Source: a virus
Strand: one strand, 5' to 3'
DNA: 38,974 bases
IMG/VR virus record: IMGVR_UViG_3300049811_000124
Location: 1 to 38,974 of that record
Under the pieces are notes generated by a model that was given only the letters and a program-made list of their open reading frames with translations, made no database searches and had not been told where the DNA came from. The stretch's first letter is position 1. Every line of letters begins with the position of its first letter. A program made the translations under genes and the position numbers. This document shows positions 1 to 8,834 of this stretch, one piece after another.

Positions 1-127
1 CAGCGATCCGGGATGGGTGTGGATTGGCGACGACGACAATACGCTCGATCCGGCGATGCTGAAGGCCGTGGCAGCCTACGAAGGCTCACGCACCGATGCA
101 GTGATCTTCGCGCAGCGCCGCGGCTCG
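1..127. repeat. Left copy of 127-bp terminal direct repeat
   Basis: The first 127 bases are identical to 38848-38974. An exact overlap of 127 is a common maximum k-mer size for short-read assemblers, so this is most simply an assembly overlap showing that the contig closes into a circle. A 127-bp physical terminal repeat is less likely. The reading frame of the gene starting at 38666 continues correctly across the join. Confidence 0.95.
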
Positions 128-325
128 AACGTGGCGCCGCCGTCTAGCGCGGTGAATCGCGTGGACGCCGCGCAGATCGTCGCGCGGCGAGAGTTCATCG
201 GTCACCACAGGTTGCCCCTCGAGTACAACGGCGACGGCAAGTGGATCTCCGAGCTGTGCAGTCGCGGCCGTGTCGTCATGGATTACCGCGAGTTCACCCG
301 CTACAACGGACGCTTGCCATGCTGA
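1..325 (+). CDS. Glycosyltransferase-like protein, 3' part (starts at 38666)
   Basis: This is the remainder of the gene beginning at 38666. Base 1 is the third position of a codon, and the frame is open through to TGA at 323-325. It contains the acidic run GDDDNTLDPAM at about residues 71-81 of the whole protein. The tail after it (SAVNRVDAAQIVARREF) contains a hydrophobic segment and a C-terminal Cys. The stop overlaps the ATG at 319 of the next glycosyltransferase-like gene, so the two are probably translationally coupled. It is truncated here only because of where the circle was cut. Confidence 0.75.
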   Translation, partial: SDPGWVWIGDDDNTLDPAMLKAVAAYEGSRTDAVIFAQRRGSNVAPPSSAVNRVDAAQIVARREFIGHHRLPLEYNGDGKWISELCSRGRVVMDYREFTRYNGRLPC

Positions 326-999
326 CGCTTGTCACCGCCACCGGCGCGCGTCCTGAGGCCTGGGCGCTGTGCGAGCGCTGGATGATGCGGCAGACCTATG
401 CCGGGCCGGTGCGCTGGGTGATCGTCGACGACGGCCCCGAGCCGCAGCCGATCACATTCCGGCGCGACGGGTGGGAACTGGTGCTGATCCGCCCAGCGCC
501 GTTCTGGAGGCCTGGTCAGAATACGCAGGCGCGCAACCTCACGCGCGGCATGGAAGCGGTCGGCCGCGACGATGTCGCCGTCTTCATCGAGGACGATGAT
601 CACTATGCGGCTGGCTGGCTTGACGCGGTCGCCAGCAAGATCGACCGCGCGGAGTTGATCGGCACGCCGCGCGCCCGCTACTACAACCTGCCAGCGCGGG
701 TCGCGCGGCAGTTGAACAACGGCCAGCATTCGAGCTTGTGCAGCAGCGCGATTCGCGGCAGCGCGATCGACGAGATGAGGCACACCCTGCGCAAGGCCGA
801 AAAGTTCATCGACTTGCAGCTTTGGCAGCGCGTACGCAGTCGCCACCTGTTTGGCGGTCAGTATGTGACCGGCATCAAGGGGCTGCCAGGGCGCGGGGGC
901 ATCGGCATGGGGCACTGCGCCAACATGGTCGGACAGCGCGACCCTGACCTGCGCATCCTGCGCGAGTGGATTGGAGACGACGCGGAGGCGTATCTGTGA
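319..999 (+). CDS. Glycosyltransferase-like protein (GT-A/GT2-like)
   Basis: The 226-aa protein starts at ATG 319, overlapping the previous stop by 7 nt. It opens MLTLVTATGARPEAW and then reads VRWVIVDDG near residue 35-43 and VAVFIEDDDHY near 90-100. This is the usual order of GT2 enzymes: first strand, then a nucleotide-binding VDDG, then a metal-binding DxD. The segment FIDLQLWQR near residue 155-165 could lie near the acceptor site. It is the second of two adjacent glycosyltransferase-like genes and ends by overlapping the head-tail connector gene at 996. The sugar and acceptor cannot be read from the sequence. Confidence 0.75.
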   Translation: MLTLVTATGARPEAWALCERWMMRQTYAGPVRWVIVDDGPEPQPITFRRDGWELVLIRPAPFWRPGQNTQARNLTRGMEAVGRDDVAVFIEDDDHYAAGWLDAVASKIDRAELIGTPRARYYNLPARVARQLNNGQHSSLCSSAIRGSAIDEMRHTLRKAEKFIDLQLWQRVRSRHLFGGQYVTGIKGLPGRGGIGMGHCANMVGQRDPDLRILREWIGDDAEAYL

Positions 1000-1298
1000 G
1001 CACTGTGACGCTGGCCGAGGTCAAGCAGTACCTGCGCCAGATCCATGACGATGACGACGACCTGCTGCAGTCGCTGATCGACGGCGCTGAGCGCGAGGCG
1101 CTGGCGTTTCTCGGCAGCGACACGCTGGAGGTCGACGAGACGGACATCGATGCGCCTTCGGTGCCGGCCGACGTGATCAGCGCGATCAAGATGCTGGTGC
1201 GCGCCGACTACGAGGCCACCGATCCAGAAGTGGCGAATGCTTGGCGCAAGTGCGCCGAGATCAAGATGTACCCGTACCGCTCTGGGCTTGGCGTATGA
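996..1298 (+). CDS. Head-tail connector protein (HK97 gp6-like)
   Basis: The GTG start at 996 sits inside the preceding stop. The 100-aa product begins VTLAEVKQYLRQIHDDDDDLLQSLIDGAEREALAFLG as an N-terminal helix pair, followed by VPADVISAIKMLVRADYEA. This helical layout with a conserved L(I)..A...A..(F/Y)(L/I)G is typical of the phage DNA-packaging/connector family that includes HK97 gp6, which forms a ring under the portal. Length matches the family (about 100 aa). It is followed at once by head-closure and neck genes, as in HK97-like phages. Confidence 0.85.
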   Translation: MSTVTLAEVKQYLRQIHDDDDDLLQSLIDGAEREALAFLGSDTLEVDETDIDAPSVPADVISAIKMLVRADYEATDPEVANAWRKCAEIKMYPYRSGLGV

Positions 1299-1681
1299 GC
1301 CTCGCCGCGCGCCTGCGCCATCGCGTCCGCATCGAGGAGCGCGTCGAGGTGCAGGATTCAGAGACAGGTGACGTGTCGTGGACTTGGGTGCCGCTGGCGC
1401 TCGCGCTGTCGACGAGCACGTCTAGCACGTCGTCGTCCGATGGCGCAGTCAGTGTGCCGGCCGAGGTGCTGACCGGGCCAGGTCGCGAGACGTTCGCAGC
1501 AGGAACGAAGCAGGCCGAGGCCGACGCGCGGATGACGCTGCGGTGGTTCCCGGGCCTGACGGCTGCGCATCGGATCGTCTGGCAGTCCACGCCATACGAC
1601 ATCGTGTCAATCGAGACGGACGCCACCGGCCGGCGTGAGTACCGGCTGCGCGTCAAGGCGGGAGTGAACAACGGTGGCTGA
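1295..1681 (+). CDS. Head closure / head-tail adaptor protein
   Basis: The 128-aa product from ATG 1295 (4-nt overlap with the connector) begins MSLAARLRHRVRIEERVEVQDSETGDVSWTWV. It ends with TPYDIVSIETDATGRREYRLRVKAGVNNGG. Short beta-rich proteins of this shape, with an N-terminal R-I..R......G....W and a C-terminal strand block R..D..(G)R..Y, belong to the phage head-tail joining family (SPP1 gp16-like). They plug the connector after DNA packaging. A Ser/Thr-rich insert (STSTSSTSSSDGA, residues about 40-52) is an atypical low-complexity stretch. Confidence 0.82.
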   Translation: MSLAARLRHRVRIEERVEVQDSETGDVSWTWVPLALALSTSTSSTSSSDGAVSVPAEVLTGPGRETFAAGTKQAEADARMTLRWFPGLTAAHRIVWQSTPYDIVSIETDATGRREYRLRVKAGVNNGG

Positions 1682-2165
1682 CGGCCTGACAATTCGCGTC
1701 GAGGGTGCCGATCGCGTCTCGCAGATGCTGAAGACGCTGCCGGCCGAGGTCGAGCGCCAGGGCGGCAATGCGATCCGGTCTGCGCTGCGCGATGCTCTGA
1801 AGCCGATGCAGGCTGCCGCGCAGGCTGGCGTCGATCGCATCACAGCGACGCCCAACGTCGGCGGCGTCGAAGTCACCACGGGCCTGCTGCGCGAGTCGAT
1901 CGTGATCCGCCGCGGGCGCATGCCGCCGGGCGTGAAGGGCGAGCGCTACCTACTGCGCGTGTCTCGCAAGCGTTACGGGGAAAACCGCGGGCGCAACGTC
2001 ACGACGCCGCAAGTCGGGCGCCTGCTCGAGTACGGCTGGGAGAACTACACCGCGCAGCCATGGCTCCGGCCGGCCTATGAGGCCGAGAAGGCAGCGACCG
2101 CACAGCGCGCCGTGTCGTCTGCCGAGCAGCGCCTGCAAGCCATCCTCGACAGGCTGACCCGCTGA
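1674..2165 (+). CDS. Neck protein, HK97 gp10 family
   Basis: The GTG start at 1674 overlaps the previous gene by 8 nt. The 163-aa protein reads MADGLTIRVEGADRVSQMLKTL, then a long helix (GNAIRSALRDALKPMQAAAQAGV), then GLLRESIVIRR and a C-terminal LEYGWENYTAQPWLRPAYE. That order, ending in (E)(Y/F)G......PFLRPA, is the signature of HK97 gp10-like tail-completion proteins that join the tail tube to the head. Length and position between the head-closure and tail-terminator genes agree. Confidence 0.88.
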   Translation: MADGLTIRVEGADRVSQMLKTLPAEVERQGGNAIRSALRDALKPMQAAAQAGVDRITATPNVGGVEVTTGLLRESIVIRRGRMPPGVKGERYLLRVSRKRYGENRGRNVTTPQVGRLLEYGWENYTAQPWLRPAYEAEKAATAQRAVSSAEQRLQAILDRLTR

Positions 2166-2563
2166 TGTTCCCGCGCATCTTTCAGACCATCGCGGCCGAC
2201 GCGGTGGTGACGGCCATGATTGGCACGAACCCGGTGCGGTTCTACCTGCACGGCAGCGCGCCGCAAAAGGTCGCGGCGCCCTACTGCACCTGGTACATCG
2301 TCGCCGGAACGCCAGAGAACAACCTCAGCACAGCGCCGGCCACCGATCGCTGGACGATTCAGGTCGACTGCTGGTCTGACAACGCCGGCACCGGATCTGC
2401 TGACGTCGAAACGCTGGCCGAAGCCGTGCGCGACGCGCTGGAGCCTATCGGCCACATGACCGCAGTCGTCGTCAACACGCGCGATCCAGAGACGATGCGG
2501 TTCCGCATCGGGCTGCAGTTCGACATCTGGCTGAACCGGCCGGAGACGAGCAGCAGCGCCTAA
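2165..2563 (+). CDS. Tail terminator protein (DUF3168-like)
   Basis: The 132-aa product starts at ATG 2165, overlapping the gp10-like stop by one base. It reads MFPRIFQTIAADAVVTAMIG...VRFYLHGSAPQKVAAPYCTWYIV. It continues with WTIQVDCWSDNAGTGSADVETLAEAVRDAL. The pattern of an N-terminal helix, a central P(Y).(V/T)(W)Y strand, a strand then helix block, and an ALEPIG-type end matches the DUF3168/tail-terminator family. These proteins form the ring that ends tail-tube growth and docks to the neck. Confidence 0.85.
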   Translation: MFPRIFQTIAADAVVTAMIGTNPVRFYLHGSAPQKVAAPYCTWYIVAGTPENNLSTAPATDRWTIQVDCWSDNAGTGSADVETLAEAVRDALEPIGHMTAVVVNTRDPETMRFRIGLQFDIWLNRPETSSSA

Positions 2564-2595
2564 CCCATTCGGGCCACAAGCCCGCACCTGATTCT

Positions 2596-2611
2596 GCCCG
2601 AGCGCTCGGGC
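2596..2611. other. Perfect 16-bp palindrome in gap before tail tube gene
   Basis: The bases gcccgagcgctcgggc form a perfect inverted repeat in the 100-bp gap between the tail terminator and tail tube genes. No T tract follows on either strand, so it is not a standard intrinsic terminator. It could be an RNA stability element protecting the highly expressed tail tube message. Confidence 0.5.
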
Positions 2612-2663
2612 GGAAAACCGGCGCGCGTCCGCGTGTCGGGAACTTCGCGAAGGAGACACACTC

Positions 2664-3158
2664 ATGACGACCGGCACGGTCAAGAGCCAGGGCACGAAGC
2701 TGTACTTCGCCGTCGCTGGCACGTCCTCGGAAATCCACGCGGTTGCCTGCCCGACGCAGATCTCGGGCCTCGGCGGCGCCGCCAACCAGATCGACATCAC
2801 CTGTCTCGATTCCGCCGAGATGGAGTATGTGCGTGGCATGCAGAACCCGGGACAGATCACGGTCCCGATCAACCTGATTCCGCGCTCGGCCAGTCACCAG
2901 GCGCTGCTCGACCTGCGCACGTCGGGCGACGAGACGTCGTTCGGCATCTTCGGGCCGGATTCCGACCCGCCGACCGATGTCGACAGCAACGGCAACCTCG
3001 TCGGCACGGCCGCGGACCAGAAGCCGAACATCATCTTCCGCGGCTACGTCGCCGACTTCACCATCGATGTCGGCACGAACGACATCTGGCGCGGGTCGAT
3101 CACGATCCAGCGCACCGGTGCGCCGCAGTACAACTTCCCGACCGCCGACCTGGCGTAA
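2664..3158 (+). CDS. Major tail (tube) protein
   Basis: The 164-aa protein starts at ATG 2664, 10 nt after a good ribosome site (aaggag). It begins MTTGTVKSQGTKLYFAVAG and carries ITCLDSAEMEYVRGMQNPGQITVPINL near residues 48-74. It ends DIWRGSITIQRTGAPQYNFPTA. The sequence GT.(L)....(G)......(I).(D)(T)(C/T)...D.....(P)G...G.(I/V)...(L/N) is that of siphophage tail tube subunits (lambda gpV-type). Its own ribosome site, set off by a 100-bp gap rather than an overlap, fits strong independent expression. Position just before the tail chaperone pair supports the call. Confidence 0.88.
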   Translation: MTTGTVKSQGTKLYFAVAGTSSEIHAVACPTQISGLGGAANQIDITCLDSAEMEYVRGMQNPGQITVPINLIPRSASHQALLDLRTSGDETSFGIFGPDSDPPTDVDSNGNLVGTAADQKPNIIFRGYVADFTIDVGTNDIWRGSITIQRTGAPQYNFPTADLA

Positions 3159-3265
3159 CGCACCCAACGGCTAGACCCAACGGCGATTTTCCGGTTTCGG
3201 GCGGGCGGCCTCTGTGCCGTTCGCCGTGGCTCATGCCGCCTGTCCCGATCGGATGAGGATTCACG

Positions 3266-3589
3266 ATGGACACGATTCGCAAGACCTACACCTTCAAGGG
3301 CCAGGAGCACGAAGCGTACTTCAAGGCGCTCACCGTGCTCGACACCCAGAAACTGCTTCGCGGCCAGAAGGCCGCCATCGGCGACGACGGCAAGGCCCGC
3401 ATGGATCTCGACTATGCGCAGGAGTACGAGCGCTCACTGATGCTGGTGCAGCTGACGCTCGTCGATTCCGACGGCCGCCGCGTCTACCAGTCGCTGCAGA
3501 GCATGCAGAACGAACCAACGGCCCGGCTCGCCAAGCTGATCGCGCTGGCGAAGGAAGCCGAGAAGGAATGGGCTGACGAGGGAAACTGA
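3266..3589 (+). CDS. Tail assembly chaperone G (short form)
   Basis: The 107-aa product begins MDTIRKTYTFKGQEHEAYFKALTVLDTQKLLRG and ends EAEKEWADEGN. It sits between the tail tube and tape measure genes, the invariant place of the lambda gpG-type chaperone. Such proteins coat the tape measure protein during tail assembly. The last codons before the stop carry the heptamer GGGAAAC in the -1 slip register, so a minority of ribosomes should continue into the T domain. Ribosome site gaggat lies 6-11 nt before ATG 3266. Confidence 0.85.
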   Translation: MDTIRKTYTFKGQEHEAYFKALTVLDTQKLLRGQKAAIGDDGKARMDLDYAQEYERSLMLVQLTLVDSDGRRVYQSLQSMQNEPTARLAKLIALAKEAEKEWADEGN

Positions 3590-3909
3590 CCGACGCCCAG
3601 ACGCGGTTCATGTTCCGGCTGTCGCTGCTGTTGCGGCGGCCGGTCCATGAACTGATGGAGATGCCCGCCTGGGCGCTGCGCGGCTATGCGCAGTATCTGT
3701 CGAAGTTGCCGGCCCCCGATGAGCGCATCGAGTTCGCGCTGGCGAACTTGGCGTGCATGTACGGCAACACGCACCGCAAGCAGGGCAGCAGTCCGCGCAA
3801 GCTGGCTGAGTTCCTGCTGTTCAAGCAAGACCCGTGGAAGGCCGAGGCCGACGAAGAGTCGGGCATGGCCGTGTTCAACTCGATTGCGGCCGCATTGATG
3901 GAGCGCTGA
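3266..3909 (+). CDS. Tail assembly chaperone GT (frameshift fusion)
   Basis: This is the frameshift product: 107 residues of G read up to 3586, then 107 residues of T read in the -1 frame to TGA at 3907-3909 (214 aa in all). The T part reads TDAQTRFMFRLSLLLRRPVHELMEMPAWALRGYAQYL, then DERIEFALANLACMYGN. This resembles the lambda gpT-type or DUF4035-like domain that follows gpG in many siphophages. The T frame has no start with a ribosome site in its first codons, which also argues for frameshifting. In lambda the GT:G ratio is set by slip efficiency and the T part recruits the tail tube protein. Confidence 0.88.
3580..3586 (+). promoter_or_regulatory. -1 ribosomal frameshift site GGGAAAC
   Basis: In the G frame the codons are GAG GGA AAC TGA, which gives the register G GGA AAC followed at once by the stop. 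This is the X XXY YYZ pattern of simultaneous slippage and is nearly identical to the lambda gpG/GT site (GGGAAAG). After slipping, translation reads GGG AAA CTG ACC GAC and stays open to 3909. Confidence 0.92.
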
Positions 3910-6900
3910 TGAAGATCTCGGTCATCCTCGAAATGCTGACCGCGCAGTTCGAGACGGACAGCAAGCGGGCGCAGAAAGTCTTCGATCAGTCGGTGCGCGA
4001 GATCGAGGGCGCGGCAAAGCGGGCCGGCGTCGCGGTTGGCGCCGGCCTGGCTGGCGCTGCCACGGCACTCGGTGCGCTGGCCCAGCAGGCGATCAAGACT
4101 GCTGACCAGATGGGCGAGGCGTCGCAGCGAACCGGCGTCACGACCGAGGCGCTGTCTCGCCTGAAGTTCGCGGCCGAGCAGTCGGGCACCTCGTTTGCTG
4201 CTGTCGAGAAGGGCCTGCAGCGCATTGCGCGCGAGGCCGATGCAGGCGGCGCCACGCTGCAGCGCATCGGCGTGGCGGCCACTGACAGCGCCGGCAAGAT
4301 GCGGCCTGTGAATGACATCCTGTTGGATGTGGCCGATCGCTTCGGCAGGATGGGCAACGCCACCGAGCGCGCTGCCGCGGCACAAGCGATCTTCGGCAAG
4401 GCCGGCGCGGAACTTGTCCCGCTGCTGTCTCAAGGTCGCGCCGGGATTGAGGCGCTGGGCGACGAGGCCGAGCGGCTTGGCATCGTGTTCTCGCAGGAGA
4501 CGGCCGATGCTGCCGGCGCGTTCAATGACAACCTCGACAAGCTGAAGTCTGCGGCGCTTGGGCTGGGCAACGACCTGGCTACCGAGTTGCTGCCGGCATT
4601 GCTCGAGGTGACGAATGCGGCCGTCGCGTTCGTGCAGCAGATCCGCGAGGACGGCACGCTTGCGGCATGGATTGACGGCATTCGCGAGGCGGCTGGCTAC
4701 ATCGATGAACTTGCAGTGTTCATCGCCACGCGGTTGGTTGCAGGCGCTCTAGTCGGGCTGATTTCTTCGCTTGGCGCGACGGGTGCATCACTGCTGAGCG
4801 TGACGGCACTGACGCGTGGATGGTCGCTCGCGCTGGCTACCCTGGGCGGGCCGATCGGTGTCGCGCTGACGGCCGCCGCCGCGCTTGGCGTGGCTATCTA
4901 TAGCTACGAAGACGCGGCCGACCAGGCGCGCGACGCAAGCGAGACGCTGGCGCGCTCGATCGACGTGCTGAACGAAGCGCAGGGGCAAGGCATCCGCCCT
5001 GCGCTTGCTGCCGCAGAAGCGCAGCGCGAGGCCGCATCGGCTGCGCTCGAGCAGGCAAAAGCAGACCTAGCGGCAGCGCAGGCGCGAGCCAAGCTCAACG
5101 AGCAGATGCAGGCGTCGCTGATGTCCGGGCCGCGCGGCGAGCCGGGTGCGGGCGCGGCGATCGGTGGCGCCGGCATTGCCGTGGCGCTGTCGGCTGCCGA
5201 GGTGCAGGAACTGCAGACCGTGATCGCTGGCCTCGAGGCCACGATCGGCGACAGCAATGCGGCGATCGACAAGAGCAAGCAGAAGCTGCGCGAGTGGGAA
5301 GAGCGCTTGCGCGGCATCCGCGAGGAAGGCGTGCGCCTGGCGCCGAAGGTGAAGGACGTCACCGACGAGACCCAGAAACTGCGCGAGGCCATGGAAGCCG
5401 CCGAGGATGCGCGCTTTGATGACTACATGGAGCGCGTGCGCGATGCTGCCGAGGGCGCGCAAGGTGCGCTGGATGACATGCAGCGCGATCTTGTCGGCGA
5501 ACTGGGCGGGCCAGGGCAACAGGCTGTTGACGAGTGGGCTGCTGCCATCCTGCGCGCAAAGGCTGCGCTCGACTTGCTGCGTCAGTCCGCGCCGCTCACT
5601 GCAGAGCAGATCGCGCAGTTCTCTGACATCGCAATCAAGGCAACCGAGAAACTTAACCTCAAGCTCGACGAGGTCAACGAGTCGCAGGAGGAAGCCGCAC
5701 GCCGCGCCGACACGGTCGCGAACCGCGTTGCCGATTCCTGGCAGTCCGGCATCGACCAGATGTCGTATGCCATTGCCGACTTCCTGACTGGACAAATCGA
5801 CAGTTGGAACGACTTCGGCGACGCGCTCGTCAACATCTGGAAGCGCACGATTGCCGACATGCTGGGCGCCGCCATTCGCGCCAACCTGACAGAGGCGCTG
5901 CAGGGCGGCGGCATTCAATCATTGTTTGGCGGATCTGGTACTGCGAGCTTGCTTGGCGGCAGCGGCGGCGGAAGCGCGTTGACTAGTCTTTTCCAGGCCG
6001 GATCGGGCGGCCCTGTCGCGCTTGCGATGGCAATCAACTATGCGGTCTATGGCGCGCTCGGCAGGGCGTTTGGCGGCAGCGAGCAAGGCGCCGCAATCGG
6101 TGGCACATTGCTGGGCCCGATCGGCGCGTTGATTGGCGGGATCATCGGGCCGACAGAAGACCCGCTATTGCGTGTCCGCTCGACCGAGTTCAGCGGCAAC
6201 CGTCGCAGCGAGGGCCGCGCCACGTCCGCGCTCGGCGATATCTTCGTGCGCACCGAAGACCTTGGCGACGGTGCGCCGACGAGTCCAGAGATTGCCCAGA
6301 GAATCGCGGACTTCGACAACCTGCTCGCCGGCTTCCTCAACGAAGAGCAGCTGGCCGCAGTGCGCGAGCGACTGGCCAACGTCAACGACACGTTCCGCGA
6401 CGGCACCGCAACGATTGAATCTGCGCTGTCTTCACGCTTCGGCGCTGTGTTGTCGGTGATGAGCGAGAACGTGCAGCGCTTCGTCGGCTCGGCTGGCACG
6501 CTTGAGGATCGGGTGCGCCGACTGGCAGATGCAATCCAGATCGAGGGCATCGTCGACGCCGGCACGATTGGCAATTCGTTCGACGTGGTTGCTGCGCTGC
6601 TGGAAGAGTATCGGAGCGGCACGGAAGACCTGGGACAGACCTACGGCCGCATCATGCAGTCCGTCGGGCTGCTGGAATCTGCGCTCGACCTGTCTGGCGT
6701 GTCGCTCAACATGACGCGCGAGCAGTTTGTCAGGTTCGCGACCGACATCACCGAGGCGGCCGGCGGCGTCGAGCGTGCCAGCGCGCTGTGGACCGCCTAT
6801 TTCGAGAACTTCTACAGCGCGCAGGAACGCGCCGAACTGGCCGTGCGCCAGGCGACGCAATCGGCAGAGCAGCAGTTCGCGGACATCGGGCTGAACCTTG

Positions 6901-8834
6901 GCGACTTCACTGGCGAGGGCGGCAGTGCTGCATTCCGCCAGGCTTTCGAGTCGATCCTGCCCGAACTGTCAGCAGAGCAGGTTGTCGAGTGGCTCGAAGC
7001 TGCCGCAGCACTTGGCCTGCTCAACGAAGCCATCGCAGCACTTGGCGGCAACACTGAAACGGGCGCGACGGCTATCGGCACGGTCGACGATCTGCTCGGG
7101 TCTTTCATGGAGCGCATCGAAGAGCAGATCGGGCGACTTGCGCCGCCGCCATCTTTCGAGGATCGCATTGCGGCAGTCAACGCCGAGATCGCGCAACTGA
7201 TCGCCGACGCCGAGAAGCTGGGCGCGTCCGAAGAGCAGATCGCGCGCATTCGCGAACTCGGCCAGTTGCGGCTAGGCGCGATCCTTGAGGAACAATCCGC
7301 AGCAATGGCCGCGCAGGCGCAAGCGGCCAGCGATCTGTCGGGCTACCTTGCCAACCTGGCAGCCGAGGCAGGCGGCGGCATCACGCCGCTCACCGGCGCG
7401 CTGCAGTCGCTGCGCTCAGAGTACGACGAGCACATCAGGCGCATCACCGAGCTTGCCATTGCGTCTGGTCGCACGGCAGCGTCGCAGGAAGAACTCGCCA
7501 TCGCGACCGACTGGTATCGCGGGCGCGTGCGCCTGCTGATCGCTGAACTGACCGGCGAGGCGCAGTCGATCGTCGCGCAACTGTACGGCGGCACGGCTAC
7601 CGGCGCGGCTACTGGCACCAGCATCAACGCAGCCGGCGGCGAGACGGGCGCCATCGCGCAGGTTCAGACCGCGATGCAGTCGCGCTACGAAGAGGAACTG
7701 CGCTACCTGCAGCAGTTGCAAGACTTCATCAACGGACTGTCGCTGTCGTCGCTGTCGCCGCTGACGCCAGAAGAACGGCTCGCCGAAGCGCAGCGGCAGT
7801 ATCTTGATTTGCTCGCCCGCGCGCAGTCTGGCGACGTCGACGCACTGGGCCAGTTGCAGCAGGCCGCGCAGGCGTATCTGCAAGAGGCGCAGGGCTTCTT
7901 CGGTGGCGTCGGCGCATACAGCGGCATCTTCAGCAGCGTCCAGCAGGCGCTGCAGGCGCTGGTGCTCAACGGCCCGATGCAGCCGCAAACCGGTGGCACG
8001 CAGGTCGGCGGCGGGGGCGGCGGCGCCGTGACGGTCGAGCCCGGCCCGGGCTTCGTCGAACTGTCGGTGGCCGAGCGCCTGGAACTGGCGTCGCAGCTGG
8101 TCACGGTCTTGCGCGACCTCATTGCCGCATCGGGATCGTCTCTGTCCGAGGTGTCGTCGCAGCTTGGCCTCGACCTGCGCGACCTGGTCACCGATCTTGG
8201 CGTGAACCTGGACGAACTGACGACCGCATCGGCTGTTCGGCTGTCCGAGATCGCCCGGGCGCTTGGCGTCGAACTGGGCGACCTGGCCTCGTCGATCGGC
8301 ATTGACCTTGGCAGCCTGGCCGACGAGCAGTCGCTTTTGAACGACGCGCTCGAATCGACCATCGATGGCTTGCCGCCAGAGTTCCGCGAGCAGCTGCGCG
8401 AGTACCTGACCGCGATCGAGGACGCAACGAGCGAGGCCGACGCGCGCGCAGCGGTCGCCGCCGCTGAGGCCGAAATCGAGCGGTTGCCGCCCAACATCCG
8501 CGACATGCTTGCGCCGTTTTTCGGCGGCATCAGTTCGCCGACCGACAGCCTGCTTGCTGCCACGCTTGACCAGGCAGGCGATGTTGCACAGATCGTCAGC
8601 ATCGCAGGCGAGATTCGCGACATCCTCAACGAGCCGGAGCCGGTCCCGCCCGAACCGCCGATTCCTGGCATCGAGTCGGCAGTGGTGATCGAGCTGGCCG
8701 CCGTGCGCGAGGAGCTGGCCACACTGCGCCGCGAGCGCAAGGCGGCCGATCGCGAGTCGTCCGAACAAATGGATCGTCAGACGCAGACGATCCAGCGATC
8801 GGCAGGCGGCGCGACGTTGAGCCGGGGCCGCTGA
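3909..8834 (+). CDS. Tape measure protein
   Basis: This is the longest gene of the genome (1641 aa). ATG 3909 overlaps the GT stop by one base. The N-terminal 250 residues (MKISVILEMLTAQFETDSKRAQKVFDQSVREIEGAAKRAG... then RLKFAAEQSG) match the phage tail length tape measure pattern of helices with GT....LSRL. Hydrophobic stretches lie at about 276-298, 313-334 and 729-748 (GGTLLGPIGALIGGIIGP) and could insert into the host membrane during DNA entry. Long Ala/Glu-rich coiled-coil segments fill the rest. Residues about 1408-1474 hold a repeated LG(V/L/I).L..L motif. The length would predict a tail of roughly 240-250 nm at about 0.15 nm per residue. Confidence 0.93.
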   Translation: MKISVILEMLTAQFETDSKRAQKVFDQSVREIEGAAKRAGVAVGAGLAGAATALGALAQQAIKTADQMGEASQRTGVTTEALSRLKFAAEQSGTSFAAVEKGLQRIAREADAGGATLQRIGVAATDSAGKMRPVNDILLDVADRFGRMGNATERAAAAQAIFGKAGAELVPLLSQGRAGIEALGDEAERLGIVFSQETADAAGAFNDNLDKLKSAALGLGNDLATELLPALLEVTNAAVAFVQQIREDGTLAAWIDGIREAAGYIDELAVFIATRLVAGALVGLISSLGATGASLLSVTALTRGWSLALATLGGPIGVALTAAAALGVAIYSYEDAADQARDASETLARSIDVLNEAQGQGIRPALAAAEAQREAASAALEQAKADLAAAQARAKLNEQMQASLMSGPRGEPGAGAAIGGAGIAVALSAAEVQELQTVIAGLEATIGDSNAAIDKSKQKLREWEERLRGIREEGVRLAPKVKDVTDETQKLREAMEAAEDARFDDYMERVRDAAEGAQGALDDMQRDLVGELGGPGQQAVDEWAAAILRAKAALDLLRQSAPLTAEQIAQFSDIAIKATEKLNLKLDEVNESQEEAARRADTVANRVADSWQSGIDQMSYAIADFLTGQIDSWNDFGDALVNIWKRTIADMLGAAIRANLTEALQGGGIQSLFGGSGTASLLGGSGGGSALTSLFQAGSGGPVALAMAINYAVYGALGRAFGGSEQGAAIGGTLLGPIGALIGGIIGPTEDPLLRVRSTEFSGNRRSEGRATSALGDIFVRTEDLGDGAPTSPEIAQRIADFDNLLAGFLNEEQLAAVRERLANVNDTFRDGTATIESALSSRFGAVLSVMSENVQRFVGSAGTLEDRVRRLADAIQIEGIVDAGTIGNSFDVVAALLEEYRSGTEDLGQTYGRIMQSVGLLESALDLSGVSLNMTREQFVRFATDITEAAGGVERASALWTAYFENFYSAQERAELAVRQATQSAEQQFADIGLNLGDFTGEGGSAAFRQAFESILPELSAEQVVEWLEAAAALGLLNEAIAALGGNTETGATAIGTVDDLLGSFMERIEEQIGRLAPPPSFEDRIAAVNAEIAQLIADAEKLGASEEQIARIRELGQLRLGAILEEQSAAMAAQAQAASDLSGYLANLAAEAGGGITPLTGALQSLRSEYDEHIRRITELAIASGRTAASQEELAIATDWYRGRVRLLIAELTGEAQSIVAQLYGGTATGAATGTSINAAGGETGAIAQVQTAMQSRYEEELRYLQQLQDFINGLSLSSLSPLTPEERLAEAQRQYLDLLARAQSGDVDALGQLQQAAQAYLQEAQGFFGGVGAYSGIFSSVQQALQALVLNGPMQPQTGGTQVGGGGGGAVTVEPGPGFVELSVAERLELASQLVTVLRDLIAASGSSLSEVSSQLGLDLRDLVTDLGVNLDELTTASAVRLSEIARALGVELGDLASSIGIDLGSLADEQSLLNDALESTIDGLPPEFREQLREYLTAIEDATSEADARAAVAAAEAEIERLPPNIRDMLAPFFGGISSPTDSLLAATLDQAGDVAQIVSIAGEIRDILNEPEPVPPEPPIPGIESAVVIELAAVREELATLRRERKAADRESSEQMDRQTQTIQRSAGGATLSRGR

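Noticed and set aside
2596-2611. Intrinsic terminator before the tail tube gene
   Set aside because: The palindrome is perfect but no T tract follows on either strand.
3162-3184. Tandem ACCCAACGGC repeats as attC remains
   Set aside because: Two 10-bp copies with a 13-bp period contain CCCAAC, but there is no hairpin partner. This is in the backbone of the tail operon and probably a small chance duplication.
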